NCBI GenBank assembly: GCA_910589415.1
Contig: OU342635.1
Span: forward strand, 7,502,001 to 7,566,000
Length of the DNA stretch: 64,000 bases
Origin: Malachius bipustulatus
Lineage: Eukaryota; Arthropoda; Insecta; Coleoptera; Melyridae
Direction: 5' to 3'
Positions within the stretch are counted from its first letter, which is position 1. Each line of letters starts with the position of its first letter. Shown here piece by piece: positions 1 through 16,100 of this stretch. The notes under the pieces are model-generated. The model saw nothing but the letters and a program-made list of their open reading frames with translations, was not told where the DNA came from and made no database searches. Position numbers and translations under genes: made by a program.

Positions 1-1398
1 AAAAATACAAAATTGCGTAACTTAAATGACAGCTTATCATAAAATTTAAAAAGAATCGATTCACTAAGAAAAAAATTGTTGAAGAAACGATTTTTCAGTT
101 ATTCGGTGCAAGAGATTTTTCAAAAGCGTTTTTCTCAAGCATTACAACTCTACAAGAGGAACTTTTCGTAGAGTTTTTGATTCTTTTTAAAGTTATGAGG
201 CAGTATCTACTGACTCGATCAAATTTGACACAAAAATACAAAATTGCGTAACTATAATGACAGCTTATCATAAAATTTAAAAAGAATCGATTCACTAAGA
301 AAAAAATTGGTTGAAGAAACGATTTTTCAGTTATTCGGTGCAAGAGATTTTTCAAAAGCGTTTTTCTCAAGCATTACAACTCTACAAGAGGAACTTTTCG
401 TAGAGTTTTTGATTCTTTTTAAAGTTATGAGGCAGTATCTACTGACTCGATCAAATTTGACACAAAAATACAAAATTGCGTAACTTAAATGACAGCTTAT
501 CATAAAATTTAAAAAGAATCGATTCACTAAGAAAAAAATTGGTTGAAGAAACGATTTTTCAGTTATTCGGTGCAAGAGATTTTTCAAAAGCGTTTTTCTC
601 AAGCATTACAACTCTACAAGAGGAACTTTTCGCAGAGTTTTTGATTCTTTATACAGTTATGAGGCAGTATCTACTGACTCGATCAAATTTGACACAAAAA
701 TACAAAATTGCGTAACTTAAATGACAGCTTATCATAAAATTTAAAAAGAATCGATTCACTAAGAAAAAAATTGGTTGAAGAAACGATTTTTCAGTTATTC
801 GGTGCAAGAGATTTTTCAAAAGCGTTTTTGTCAAGCATTACAACTCTACAAGAGGAACTTTTCGCAGAGTTTTTGATTCTTTTTAAAGTTATGAGGCAGT
901 ATCTACTGACTCGATCAAATTTGACACAAAAAACAAAATTGCGTAACTTAAATGACAGCTTATCATAAAATTTAAAAAGAATCGATTCACTGACAAAAAA
1001 ATTGGTTGAAGGAACGATTTTTCAGTTATTCGGTGCAAGAGGTTTTTCAAAAGCGTTTATCTTAAGCATTACAACTCTACAAGAGGAACTTTTCGCAGAG
1101 TTTTTGATTCTTTTTAAAGTTATGAGGCAGTATCTACTGACTCGATCAAATTTGACACAAAAAACAAAATTGCGTAACTTAAATGACAGCTTATCATAAA
1201 ATTTAAAAAGAATCGATTCACTGACAAAAAAATTGGTTGAAGGAACGATTTTTCAGTTATTCGGTGCAAGAGGTTTTTCAAAAGCGTTTTTCTCAAGCAT
1301 TACAACTCTACAAGAGGAACTTTTCGCCAGAGTTTTTGATTTTTTTTAGTGTTATGAGTCAGTATCTACTGACTCGGTCAAATTTGATACAAAATTTG
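1..1398. repeat. Satellite array, ~6 copies of a 231/232-bp monomer
   Basis: The landmark AAATTGCGTAAC recurs at 10, 241, 473, 705, 936 and 1167, giving periods of 231 or 232 bp. The array continues past the left edge and decays after about 1380. Each monomer carries the palindrome GAATCGATTC. The last two copies share variants (AGGAACGA, AGAGGTTTTTC) that the first four lack, so the array end is diverging in blocks. The 60-90 codon open frames on both strands recur with the monomer and are by-products of the repeat, not genes. Confidence 0.95.
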
Positions 1399-2721
1399 AG
1401 GTAGGTAGTACGTTTGGTTATGGTTAGTCCATCCAATGTGATCAGAAACAACGCATAGATCTACAGAAATGCAATTTTTCTACCATCAGTCACCTTTCAA
1501 GACCTCAATTTTCAAACAATGTGGTAGGTAGGAGCACCTGAACTCAAAGTCATTATTCCAGAAATTAAAAGGAAAAAATCCCACAAAGCAGAAATGAAGA
1601 ACTAGAACAAACACATCTAACGAGTTTGTCAATTCAATTAAAACGAGATTTACACAGCGCAAGTGGTCAAACATTGACTGGTGACTTGTTGCATCAGGTG
1701 CCCCTCGGATCGGAAACGAACAGCAGATGTCCATCCAGTCTGACTTATATATACACCGGCGTAGCGAGATTTTTCAGTGATAATTGGAGTGCAAACGAAA
1801 CTCGAGTGCATCGGAACACATCCACAATCCACACGATTTATAAGACCGTCTCGTTTGAGAAAGAACCAATTTGTAACGTTACCTAAGCTGTCTGAATCTA
1901 AAATAGACGATAGAAGTTTACAAACTACCGCACCGGAGAATCTAGAAGACATAAATTATAGGTGGATCCAGAAGTAACTCAGTTAGCCCTAATACGAAAC
2001 ACTAACACCAACACCAACACCAACACTGACGCGCTCATATATCCCACGCAAGATAAAGTAGCTATCCCTAAGGAAAGTTAATTATAAACTTGCCAGGCTT
2101 ATCTAACTAAAGAGAGACATTCCAGGGAAATATCCCATTGCAGAGGATTATGTTATATAGGCTTATTCATCATGATCAGTTTAGAGACACTCTTCATATT
2201 AACAACCTAACATACCTACGCCCACGTTGCATCGATATAAAGTTAGCTAGCGTCGTAAAATATTAATATTTTACTCGTGTCGTTCTCAGTGACAAGGAGC
2301 TCCTTCCCGGGAAGATGTAGGTTACTTCATACTCCTAATTATTCCCCGAGGAAGGAATGAAGTGTCTGTTTTCCTTAGCTCCTGAGCAGCTGCCGCCGAG
2401 TGCTAGCTCTGGAGCCACTAATTATGAAATGTGCAATTAGCGAGTAGAATAGAATGAGAAGGGTAGGCGACAATGAAAGGGAACGGTGTCAAGTGCTGAC
2501 GCGAGCAAGATAACATTGACATTTGTCTGCATAGGTTAGATAATAACTATTCTAGTATACAACGTTTCTCGTTGCCGACAAGAATTATTGAGCTATTATG
2601 GACGTACTCTCTAAGAAGTCACGTCATTGGCCTCAATTCCACTTTAGTTCCCTCAAATTTTCTGTCTTCAGAACATTTTTCTCTTCTCCTCTGTAGTTCC
2701 CAAGCGTATGTAGGTGATTTC
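1399..2721. other. Gene-free stretch
   Basis: I see no coding exon here. The only structure is a short ACACYA-type run near 2000-2030 (AACACTAACACCAACACC), which reappears at about 20960 and 61740. Confidence 0.5.
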
Positions 2722-3190
2722 TCAATTGACCATGTTCAGTGAAAACCTCCAATGTCTTCTGCTATGTTGATGTCTCCTCCAATTGCCACCATGTTTCTTG
2801 GAAAGCCGAACACTGGATCCAATGAAAAGTTTCGAGCTTCTGGCTAGTTGATTTGCAGCTTCACTACCAGCTCGGTAATAAGGCACCATCCTCACTCTGT
2901 CTTCGAGCCATCGGTGTACCATCAGGAACAGCTCTCTTTTCAGACATTGGTGGTCTATTTGTTTCCAGTCCATTTATTCCAGTCAAATGGATGTACAGAA
3001 AATGGTATAAGGACTCTATAAGATCGTATTTCCAAGATAGTATTCCGAATTCACCTCAGTTGTCATCTTGATTCAGCCTATAAATCTTTGTAATAGTGCT
3101 CTGCTCTTGATATGAATATCAAGAGGAGGTAGATCATGGACGGTCTCCAGTGCTGTCATTGATGAAGAGTTAATGGCTCCAATAATGCCT
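2722..3190 (-). pseudogene. Relic of a non-LTR retrotransposon (thumb/RNase H region)
   Basis: Read on the - strand, about 3165-3095 encodes TALETVHDLPPLDIHIKSRA, the 'LxxLPPLxxHIxSxA' motif typical of R1/I-like non-LTR retrotransposons between reverse transcriptase and RNase H. Downstream, about 2905-2880 gives WYTDGSKTE, the start of an RNase H domain with its catalytic Asp. Stops and frame changes interrupt both, so this is a dead fragment. It is 5'-truncated, with no reverse-transcriptase core visible. Confidence 0.7.
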
Positions 3191-6957
<3,767 letters not shown>

Positions 6958-7569
6958 CAGTGTGTCTGCTTAAGTTGGAACCATATGGAAAATTTTTTTA
7001 TTGTTGGTTTTCTGAAAAAATGTATTGTTTATAAAAAGTTGTGCATGGTCCAAAACTTACAATGCAACCATCAGAAATCGATTTTTTTAAGCCGTATATG
7101 AGGTTTGTCAAAAAATATCAATTTAACGCAAGAGTAAAGTACCTGTATTTTCGACAATATCAAAAATTGTTATTAAAAAAAGTTGATCAGAATTGCAAAT
7201 AACATAAAAATATGCAATAACATGCAGATGCTTAACCAATAAAAAATACCATAAAAGCTAAACCGCTGCTGATAAACCCCATCTCTTAAATAAAACAAAT
7301 ATTTGATGAATTGCATATTTGAATGTCATTTGCAGTGCTGATCAACTTTTTTAAGTAACAATTTTTGATATTGTCAAAAATAAAGGTACTTTACTCTTGC
7401 GTTAAATTTTTATTTTTTGACACACCTCGTATACGGTTTGAAAAAACGATATCTGATGGCTGAATTTTAAGTTTTCGACCATGCACAACTTTTTATCAGG
7501 AATACATTTTTTCATAAAACCAATAATAAAATTTTTTTCCATATGGTTCCAACTTAAGCAGACACCCTG
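6958..7569. mobile_element. Foldback MITE with CAG(G/T)GTGTCTGC ends
   Basis: The left end reads CAGTGTGTCTGCTTAAG and the right end is the reverse complement of CAGGGTGTCTGCTTAAG. Complementarity continues through arms of about 230 bp (for example the CCATATGG and GTGCATGGTC blocks recur inverted). TA lies immediately outside both ends (6956-6957 and 7570-7571), the target duplication of Tc1/mariner-type transposons. There is no transposase, so it is non-autonomous. Confidence 0.85.
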
Positions 7570-8194
7570 TACCTCCTCTCAAATTTTACCTCTTATTAAC
7601 AGGCGCAATGTTTAAGTGAAATTCTCGGCCACGAAAGGGAAATTTCTAGAATTTCCACAACTAATCTGTCAGAGTGTCTGGAAGTGGATACTATATCCCA
7701 GGAATAGAAGATTCAGAAAATATATTCTTGAGTTAGTTAGTTCTCGAAGGCGTTTTAGACCAACATCAAGGGTGTATATGCATAAGCGCAGCTAGGAGCG
7801 GTGATAGTTAATAGTCTAGTGAAGAGTGCGAATGGATCAACAAGCGATAAGATAAGCGATATCAGTTCAGCGTAGACTGCGAATAAGGAAGCGATATAAA
7901 AAGGCGATAGTAGTGATATACCTATAGACAGTGTGATTATAATAATTGAACTTGTGAATTAGTATAAATGTGAATTGTTAATTAAAGTAAGTGATTAATA
8001 AAGAAATTAATTTAATGAATTGATTTTCCAATTTATCGGCGAATTTACCGAAGGCAAAATCGTTGGAATAAATTATGTATTTTAAAGACTTAAAAATAAA
8101 GTCGAAACCGGGGTTTAACCGACGTTTAAATTAAAAAATTGAAATCTCTTCTTTTTTCATACATAATACATATTGCATAATGTATATGTGTATA
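7570..8194. other. Gene-free spacer, possibly LTR-like
   Basis: No exon is seen. The stretch 7740-8030 has a texture like an insect LTR (short GATA/GCGATA-rich stretches, then a polyadenylation-type AATAAAG), but no paired LTR or primer-binding site is visible. Confidence 0.3.
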
Positions 8195-9696
8195 CAGGGT
8201 GAGTCACCTAAGATGAAAAGCTCTACACCTACACCGTTAAAGATATCGAAATGAATCAGAATGTACCTGCAAACGAGAGGCCAAAGTGTAGTTTGAAAAT
8301 TCATTTTCAGGTATACAGGATGTCCCAATATCGCTGTACGCCATACAACTTTGTTAACTGAAATAAAATAGCCTGTATATTATTATATTTCCATATTCTG
8401 TGATTTTAGCTTTTAAGGTTTTTAAGTTGGAGTTTGTAATGAATAATTTTATGAGTTATAAACAAATGAAAACCGCTTATTCCCATTTTCAAAGCAGCTG
8501 ATATCGGAAACGGCTCGAGATAGAGGAAAACGGTTTACATGTCCCTATCTTAACTTTTCGCATGTTACACTACAGTATACCGTGTGTCCCCGGATAGGTG
8601 AAACGACTCTTATAAAAGACAAAAATTTTTTGATTTTAATTTTAATTTTTTGGGGTTCAGCCCTGCTTGGCTAAAGAGTAATTTCTAACAAAATATTAGT
8701 TTTGAAAAATGAAGCATGCCTTGGAAATTTCCAAGAAACCGGTTTTTCGGTTGAGTAAAGTGCCTTTTATGTGGCAAATACGACAAAATGTTATTTGAAA
8801 AAGTTCTTCAGAATCAACATTTAGGTCCCGATACCAAATTTCAAAATCATAGGTCAACTTTTATTTTTTTCATTTATTTTTATGTTTTATTTCAAAAATC
8901 AAAGAATTTCATTTTGTAACAAAGACTGTCATGGAAAAACCAAATTGTATCCATAGCAATAATAGCAATCTGTCAATATCAGTCTTTGTTACAAATGAAA
9001 ATCATTGATTTGTGAAATAAACATAAAAGTAAATGTAAAAGATCAAAGTTGTCCTATGATTTTGAAATTTGGTATACGGACCTAAATGTTGATTCTTAAC
9101 AACTTTTTCAAATAACATTTTTTCGTATTTGCCACATAAAAGACACTTTACTCCGCAGAAAAAATGTTTTTTTTTTAATTTCCAAGGCATGCTTGATTTT
9201 TCAAAACTAAAATTTTGTTAGAAATTATTCTTTAACCAAGCAGAGCTGAACCCCAAAAAATAAAAATGAAAATCAAAAATTTTTTGTCTTTTATAAGAGT
9301 CGTTTCACCTATCCGGGGACACACGGTATTTGGAATTTATCTACAGGGTCATAAAAATCTGATAATTTACATCACCCTGTATATTAAGCTACCTAATATC
9401 TAGAATACAACATGAAAAGTTAAGATAGGGGCATGTAAGCCGGTTTCAAATCAATATAAGCTGTTTTGAAAATGGAAAATAGCGATTTTCATTTGCTTAT
9501 AACTCATAAGGTTCTTGTTATGTTGAATTATTTTTCAATTTTCTTATAAAATATGAAAATGTAATAATATACAGGGTGGTCATTTTAGATTTTACAAACT
9601 GCTTTTAGCCATCCGTTGGCAGCGCTTTTTGGTTCATTTCGATATCTTTAATGTTGTAGGTGTAATCGGTCTTTTCATCTTAGGTGACTCACCCTG
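8195..9696. mobile_element. Outer foldback MITE (CAGGGTGAGTCACC ends)
   Basis: The left end is CAGGGTGAGTCACCTAAGAT and the right end is its exact inverted copy (ATCTTAGGTGACTCACCCTG). TA duplications flank both ends (8193-8194, 9697-9698). The arms stay complementary for about 380 bp. They are interrupted near the middle by a second foldback element (8580-9326). Tc1/mariner-type MITE by end sequence and target site; no transposase. Confidence 0.88.
8580..9326. mobile_element. Inner foldback MITE nested in the outer one
   Basis: It starts CCGTGTGTCCCCGGATAGG and ends with the inverted copy, flanked by TA at 8578-8579 and 9327-9328. The two halves are near-complementary almost to a central loop at about 8935-8985, so the whole 747 bp could fold into one hairpin. 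It sits near the centre of the older 1.5-kb foldback. Confidence 0.88.
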
Positions 9697-12600
9697 TATA
9701 TTTTAAGAAAAGCCTGCAATTTTAGTCGTCTTTTTTTCCTTTTTTGCTTTGCTGGAGAAAACAGTTTTCTTTTTGTTCTAATAATTTAATTAAAAATAAT
9801 TTTTTTTTGTTGAGTTTTGTCCATATACTTACTAATTATGGAAGGTAGTACTTCCACAAATTAGGAGATTTTTAAGACGAAAATAATAAAAAAAATCACT
9901 TCACGATTTTTTTTTACTGTTTTTTTGTTTCTTATCTTGAAGCCACTCAGAAGCCTTCTTTTTGTATCAAAAAATTACTTTTTCTCGTCGACAATCAAAA
10001 CACGTTGAATTTTACCTTGTTGTCCTTTTCCTTTTGTATATTGCAAAGACAATTATTCACGCTCGCCCTGGGATTGTCTTTTTTGTTTTGTTTTGTTTTG
10101 AAGATGAAAAAAAAACAATTTTGCTTACTAATTTTATTATTAAAAATCGATCTTTCCCCACGTTGATTGAAATGAAAGTAGCCAGAAATCAATCATCAAG
10201 CACCGTGAAAGTAATAATCTAATAAAAAGTCTGACTCATGTCTCATTAAATATATTATTCAGGGTACTTTATTATTTAATTGACTCAATTCAGATCAGTG
10301 TCACGAATCTTCGAATTCAGGGCGCACGTGTTGATGTTTTGGTGATTATTTTCGCATTGAGCGTCAATTATTATTGAGCCCAAAAACAAACCTTTCAAAT
10401 TTATGAAACGCACTTGTTCGTCAAGAGAGATCAATATGAAGCGGTTTGAACTGAATAGAAGGGTGGCTTCAATGAAAGCACGAAACACCCCAACCCCTTC
10501 CCATATATAATGGAGAAGAGTTTAGGCACAGGGCACAGAGCCAAAGCAGCATGATGAGCTATCGCCGCTATCGATAACCAAAACCAAACTTAAACTCTAT
10601 GAGAGATGAAGCTACCCTTCCAGGCTCGAGGGTGGATGAAAAATCTATCATGTATAGGGGTAGGGTCGTCGTGAGTGGCATGGCATGGCATGGCATCCGA
10701 TATTGAGATTCCAAGAGATTATCTATAATAATCTGGGGATTTTTCTTGTGAACATGGCAGCATTGTTTTCGATGTTTTTGTAGGCTAGGAAATAAGTTGG
10801 GAGCAAGGGTCGACCATTCGCGCCCTTATGACACGGTTTCCCTTTTAGCCCTTCATCTATAATTCAGAGAGTTTATGCATTTCGTGTCCTGATAGTGGGT
10901 TAGTGGCTTCTGGAATGTCTAAACTAGGCCTGTAAATTCGGCAACGTCGAGATGGGGGGAATTATTAATTAAGACAAAGGGCTGAGGCTATTATGCTTTC
11001 TCATTTATGTGTTAATTTTGGATTAGCTTATGTTTATGCTTATCCACCCCTGCTCAAAATACCACTGCCATCACCATCACCATCACAGTTATACACCCCC
11101 TATACCCCATTCCATTCCTCTTTCTGTTATTATTGTCACCAGAAATTTCCTGAGTTGCCGTAGTAGATGCACAAGATTTTTCTCTTCACATGTTTACTTA
11201 GCTAATAAAAAATTTAATAATTTGTTCTGAACTCGGCGATAAGAGACTGGGGCGCGCGAAGGGTGAAAAGCAATAAATTACTGTTGACTTAATTAAAAAC
11301 GTGACATTTAAGGGGTGGACGCTGATGGTATGTGACTCATCTGATGTGACAATCATCCCTCATAGAAGAGGGTCTTGGAGTTGCGTCATATAGGGGCCTG
11401 AAATTAGATCTCTCTCGTTTCAAATTATATTCTCCGGGAAATTCCATGCCTCAGAAATACGCTCTGTTAATTACTTAAAATGCCGGGCATTCACTTTTGA
11501 TTTCAGTTATAGTTAAGGACGAGAGGAAAAATGATACGAAAAGATAAAGAGAAAAAAGACCTGCCACCAATTGACCAACTCTCATCTGTGATCATTCTAA
11601 AAAATACCCCGGCAATGTTTCTCCCGAATCTGGCCAGACCGTGCCATAGATCAGGCCGGGCGTGCTGTCACCGGGCCCGTGTGAATGTAAATCCCTCCGG
11701 CGATGTCCTCTCCACTCCCGGAATATCCCGGATTATCCTCTAATTCTCCCACCTGATGAATATGCATATCCTCTTTCCTGACACCTTCCACAGGGCGGAC
11801 GGTATTGGGTTCACCCCAGTGACGACGCGATGGCGTGCTCAATACTCACACCGGCAATGTTTCGTAGGCGGGGGCGGGGGTGCTGGAAAATCATCAGCCC
11901 GAAATCACCGGAGGGGTGGAATTCGGTAACGATTAGGCATTAAGGGTGAAGATATCGATCAGGACATGATTTCAGTTCATTGACTGTCCTATTTAAATAG
12001 CTGCGAGCTTTGGGTTTGTTAATTGATAATTACATTACCTTCGATGTCAAATTGACCTTCCAAGCAATTTTCTCAGATAAATATTCGAATTTTTTGTCAG
12101 GTTTTAATTATTCATTATGAGCGGAGATGGAAACCTTTTGTTTAATAGATATTGTTTGATCTTTTCATATATTTGAAGGAGCAATAATTGCTGTATAGTA
12201 AAAAAGGCTTAATTTCACAGAGTAAAGTCGGACTAGAATTCCTCCCACCCTCCATCAAACATGGCGCTAAAAGCAGTTAAACGAGGCAATGAAAAACAAA
12301 CACTAAGGACACTTTATATTATTACAAGACCGAGTCTTGCTCATTCAATTTATATTAAATAAACGTGTTCCTCTATTACAAGAGCTCTCAAAAACCTGAA
12401 GGGCTCGTTTTGAAGTCCTGAGAAAATCCCTGAAGCGTCTGCGTCACCTACACCTCTTAGGCTATAAATAAAATAATTAAATAACACTGACCCTAGTCAG
12501 TGTAAATAATAGATCTAATTTCCGGCTTCTCTAATCTTCCTCAGGGACTTCAGAGTCTAGAGTCTAGACTATAACAACCCTGCCTAACTGATCATAAAAG

Positions 12601-12919
12601 ACCTCTCAGCTTTTCACTAAACTCCTCTTATAGGGTGCGAATATCATCCCTTTAGTTAGTAACAGCGCTGCCGGATCGTGTATTGGCAGTCGGCCAATCC
12701 CGGGACCCTTATCATCCTAAGGGCCATTGAAAAGTGGCTTTTATGCTCCGATAACACACCGAGTCTGAGAGCCCTGCTACCTGCAATACGGATTGATGTA
12801 ATCAAACTAAAGACCGGCTTGGTCATTACAGTTTCATGACTGTGATTTTGAATTATTATTCGCTCTCTGCATGCGTTGTTGCAACGTGGTTTTCTATATC
12901 TCGGATTTTTTTATTTCAG
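9697..12919. other. Gene-free stretch upstream of the first TMEM132 exon seen
   Basis: Probably the 5' intron or upstream region of TMEM132. I could not identify the signal-peptide exon. Small simple repeats occur: (GGCAT)4 at about 10677-10697 and a (CATCAC)n run at about 11068-11088. Confidence 0.45.
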
Positions 12920-13177
12920 CTTCCTCGTCCGGTGTCACCGTGCATTTCGAGCACAAGGATGGAGGGTTCTTCCTGCGGCAGTACCCGACACGAGGGAGCG
13001 GTTCGTCTCAATCGGAGGGTAGCCCTGGAAGTGGTGCTCCACTTTCCTTGGACAGGTTCACTGTCTTCCAGAGCTCCCAACCAATCTCAGTGAGGGCGAG
13101 CTATGGCCCCTTCAGCACTAAACAAACCGTGCCTGCGAGATATGTGGTACCTGATCCTTTACCCCTTAATACCACTG
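12920..13177 (+). CDS. Tmem132: TMEM132 exon A (N-terminal extracellular)
   Basis: Acceptor TTTATTTCAG ends at 12919 and donor GTAAGT starts at 13178. It is phase 1 at both ends, so an upstream exon must supply one base plus the signal peptide. It encodes the conserved VHFEHKDGGFFLRQ and SYGPFSTKQTVP motifs. Confidence 0.92.
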
Positions 13178-16100
13178 GTAAGTATCATCAAAAGCAAGAA
13201 CATGCTAGTCTTGGCCTTCTTATTGGTCTTGTAACAACCAACAGACTTGCTGTTACCTGTCAAGTCTTGATCTCACCTGTCAAGTCTTGATCTCGTTTGC
13301 AAAACCATCCGCAACACCAAACATGGTCTTGGTGTTGGTTTTTCAGCAAGATATTTACAATGTAACAAGACCATGACCAATTCTACTCATCACCAGTTTG
13401 ATTACTCTTGTTCCAGAGAAATCACCAAAATTTTACATTCCAGGTCCTGGTTATGAACTCCAAGACCTAGCTTTAACTCACCATCTGGACATGTCGGCCC
13501 ATTTGGTCCGACCGGAAGTTCCTCGCGATTCTCCAACTCTTCGCGTGCTCTTCCATACGGGCGGGGATCCGGCCACCCGCCGCCCGCCGCTGCTGCCGCC
13601 ACATCGGCGACGCCCTTGCATCGTCTTGCACGCCTCGCTCCCCCCGCACGCGCCTTTACTGGCCGCCTGCAGCCCAGACGGCGAGGACGGTGTCTGCTTG
13701 GCCCAGGTCACGGTACCTGCTCATTGGTGGCCGTCTCTGAGACCGACGCCCCCCAAACAACCACCCAGAGTCGTCCAGGTAAGATCATGACTTTTGCTTT
13801 CGTAATTGTATTGCAAAAATGTTTTTTGTTCATGCCTTCAGGTGGCTTACGGGGTGTTAGAAGCCGACGCAGTGAACGGGTGCAAGGCCAGAGCGCAAGT
13901 GCAACCAGCTACGATTCTGGCAGCGGTTCCATTGGTTCCGGCGAGGGCGGCTTACAAAGAAGTGAGGCTTGGAGGGGGCGCGTTGGTGATGCTCGTGCCG
14001 CATCCGCCTTTGTTCCCGCTCAGCAGGATGCACGTCCCTGTTTTTGTTGAAAAAGAAAAGGCTAAACTTCTCACCGCTATAGTTCTCAGGTTAGTACTTA
14101 TGTACCTATTATAGTTTGTTTAGGTAGCAAGAAAAGAGACGACCATAGCTCGCCTGACTGGCGGTTTCGGAGCACTTAAAAGAAAAAGGCTGCGGGAATG
14201 AAGATTTGGGGATGTGGCCAGTTTTAGAATTAGGCTACTTATCGGTACGTTTACTCGGCAGCGTGCGCGAAGTATTTCACGACTTAAAGCAACAACTGAA
14301 CAGTCAATTTTTTTGCTGCCTAAAAAAATGTTGTAAGCATCTCGAGCGCGAAATTACGGTGCTTTTGAATAATTTTTTTCTATCTGCACTCTCGTCGACA
14401 AAAAAGCTCTCATTCTCAAGCGCCAAAATTCAATTTCGCGCACTAGATACATAAATATCTATTAAAGTAAACAGAGCGAAAATTTTTATTTTCACAGCCC
14501 ATTTGGAAGGAAAACCGTAACAATATTCAAGGTGATTTTTTCTGGCTAGGATTTAAAGTGGTTGCAAGCAGGCCGAGATTGCATAAAATGTTGCGGTGCT
14601 GTTCCAGTTATTTCAGGATCGGGTTTCGTGTGTGAAAGTTTCAGGCGCGCGGTGTCGGTGTGTGGCGGAGAATTCCCGTCCAAGTTTTTTCATTAGGGAA
14701 TGTCAGCAATCCCGTTACCACCACCGAGTCAGTTATCGAATTTCCCAGAAGGGATGGAGCTACTTTAGTTGTGAAGTTTCAATATTATTTTACTTCTCAC
14801 ACTTTCTCATATATACAGGACGGACGACGTTTTCTGTCCAGAATTGAATTACTCTTGTTCGAGACACGAGGAGAGAATTTCATCTAACGAACGACACAGA
14901 CGCCGTCGTCGGCGTCGTGGAAAAAGCGCAACACTGTCAGAGATCATATTTCCCGTCAGTATTTTACCGGAATGGCCCTTCCTGTCGGTTAAAACTCCCT
15001 TCATTAACCCGAGGAGCACTAATTCCTTAAATCCAGCCTGTCGGAAAGTTCTGGAGTCGAGTTCCTTCTCTTCCGACTGGAAAACCGGCAAAAACCGACA
15101 GCGGGGTCGATAATTCTCCGGTTCTCCTAGGCGGAGCTGGGGGGGAGGGGAAGAAAGGGCCAGGGAGAAGCCTCCCCCGAGCTATAGTTCCGACGAGGGA
15201 GTTTCGACAGTTGAACTACGACCGGGACACTCGGAATTTACTACATTTGCACCCTTTCAAAAGGTGGCCATTATGGCCATGAATTGGGATAAAAAGGAAT
15301 TGATTTGTATTGTCTAGTTCCTTTTATAATCTGTGCTTGCGTCTTGGATATTTAAAGTGACCTTTCAGGGAGATGTAGTAGCTTTGAGACTCTTATATAT
15401 TCGCCGCTACAACCATTAAATCAAAGGTTACTGTAAAGCTCTAGATCTAGAGGAAGGAAGCTTGCAATTTCCTTTTTAGCTTCGTGGCTAGAATCGAGAT
15501 GGGTTTGAATTCAACCGATTCACATTTTGATTGATTTAAAATCATCCCCCCCTTCATCACCGCTCTCTTCAGTTGTCGGTATTATCATCTGAATCCCTAC
15601 ATCACTCTAAAATTTTGGTTGGACAAACTTGGATAACCCGTGGACAAACGAATTCGCACTTAGGAGTGCCAACTTCACTGAGCTAAGATTATCACAAACG
15701 AATGATCTATCAATGTGAGACCTGGCGAGGTATCAAAGATAATTGGTGCTTGGTGGTTCTTTTATTCGAGATTTTGGGCTATTATCATGTTGCTAAGCTC
15801 GCAATACGCCCGCTTTGAAGCATTTACGTCCATGTAGGTCATGCAGGAACTAAGATGATTTTTGAAAACTCCGATAGTTTATTCGATATTTTCACTGCCA
15901 CGTGAATCGAAAAAAGCTTATGTTTTTTTCCAAAAAGAGCGGTTGAAAATTTACCATGGCTAAAAAACACGATTTTTCCTATACTTTGCTAGGCCTACTT
16001 ACTGGCTAGGTCATCCAAATTACGTAAGCGGTCAATCCAACGCGACCAGGACTTGCTTTTGTTTAAAACCTAGTCGCTCAGTGCAGTTGTCACGTACCTA

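Noticed and set aside
95..1199. Repeated 61-91 codon open frames on both strands
   Set aside because: They recur once per 231-bp satellite monomer and lack start context or family resemblance.
13444..14050. Long overlapping frames on both strands over TMEM132 exons B and C
   Set aside because: High GC in real exons produces open shadow frames; only the frame joining in phase fits the family.
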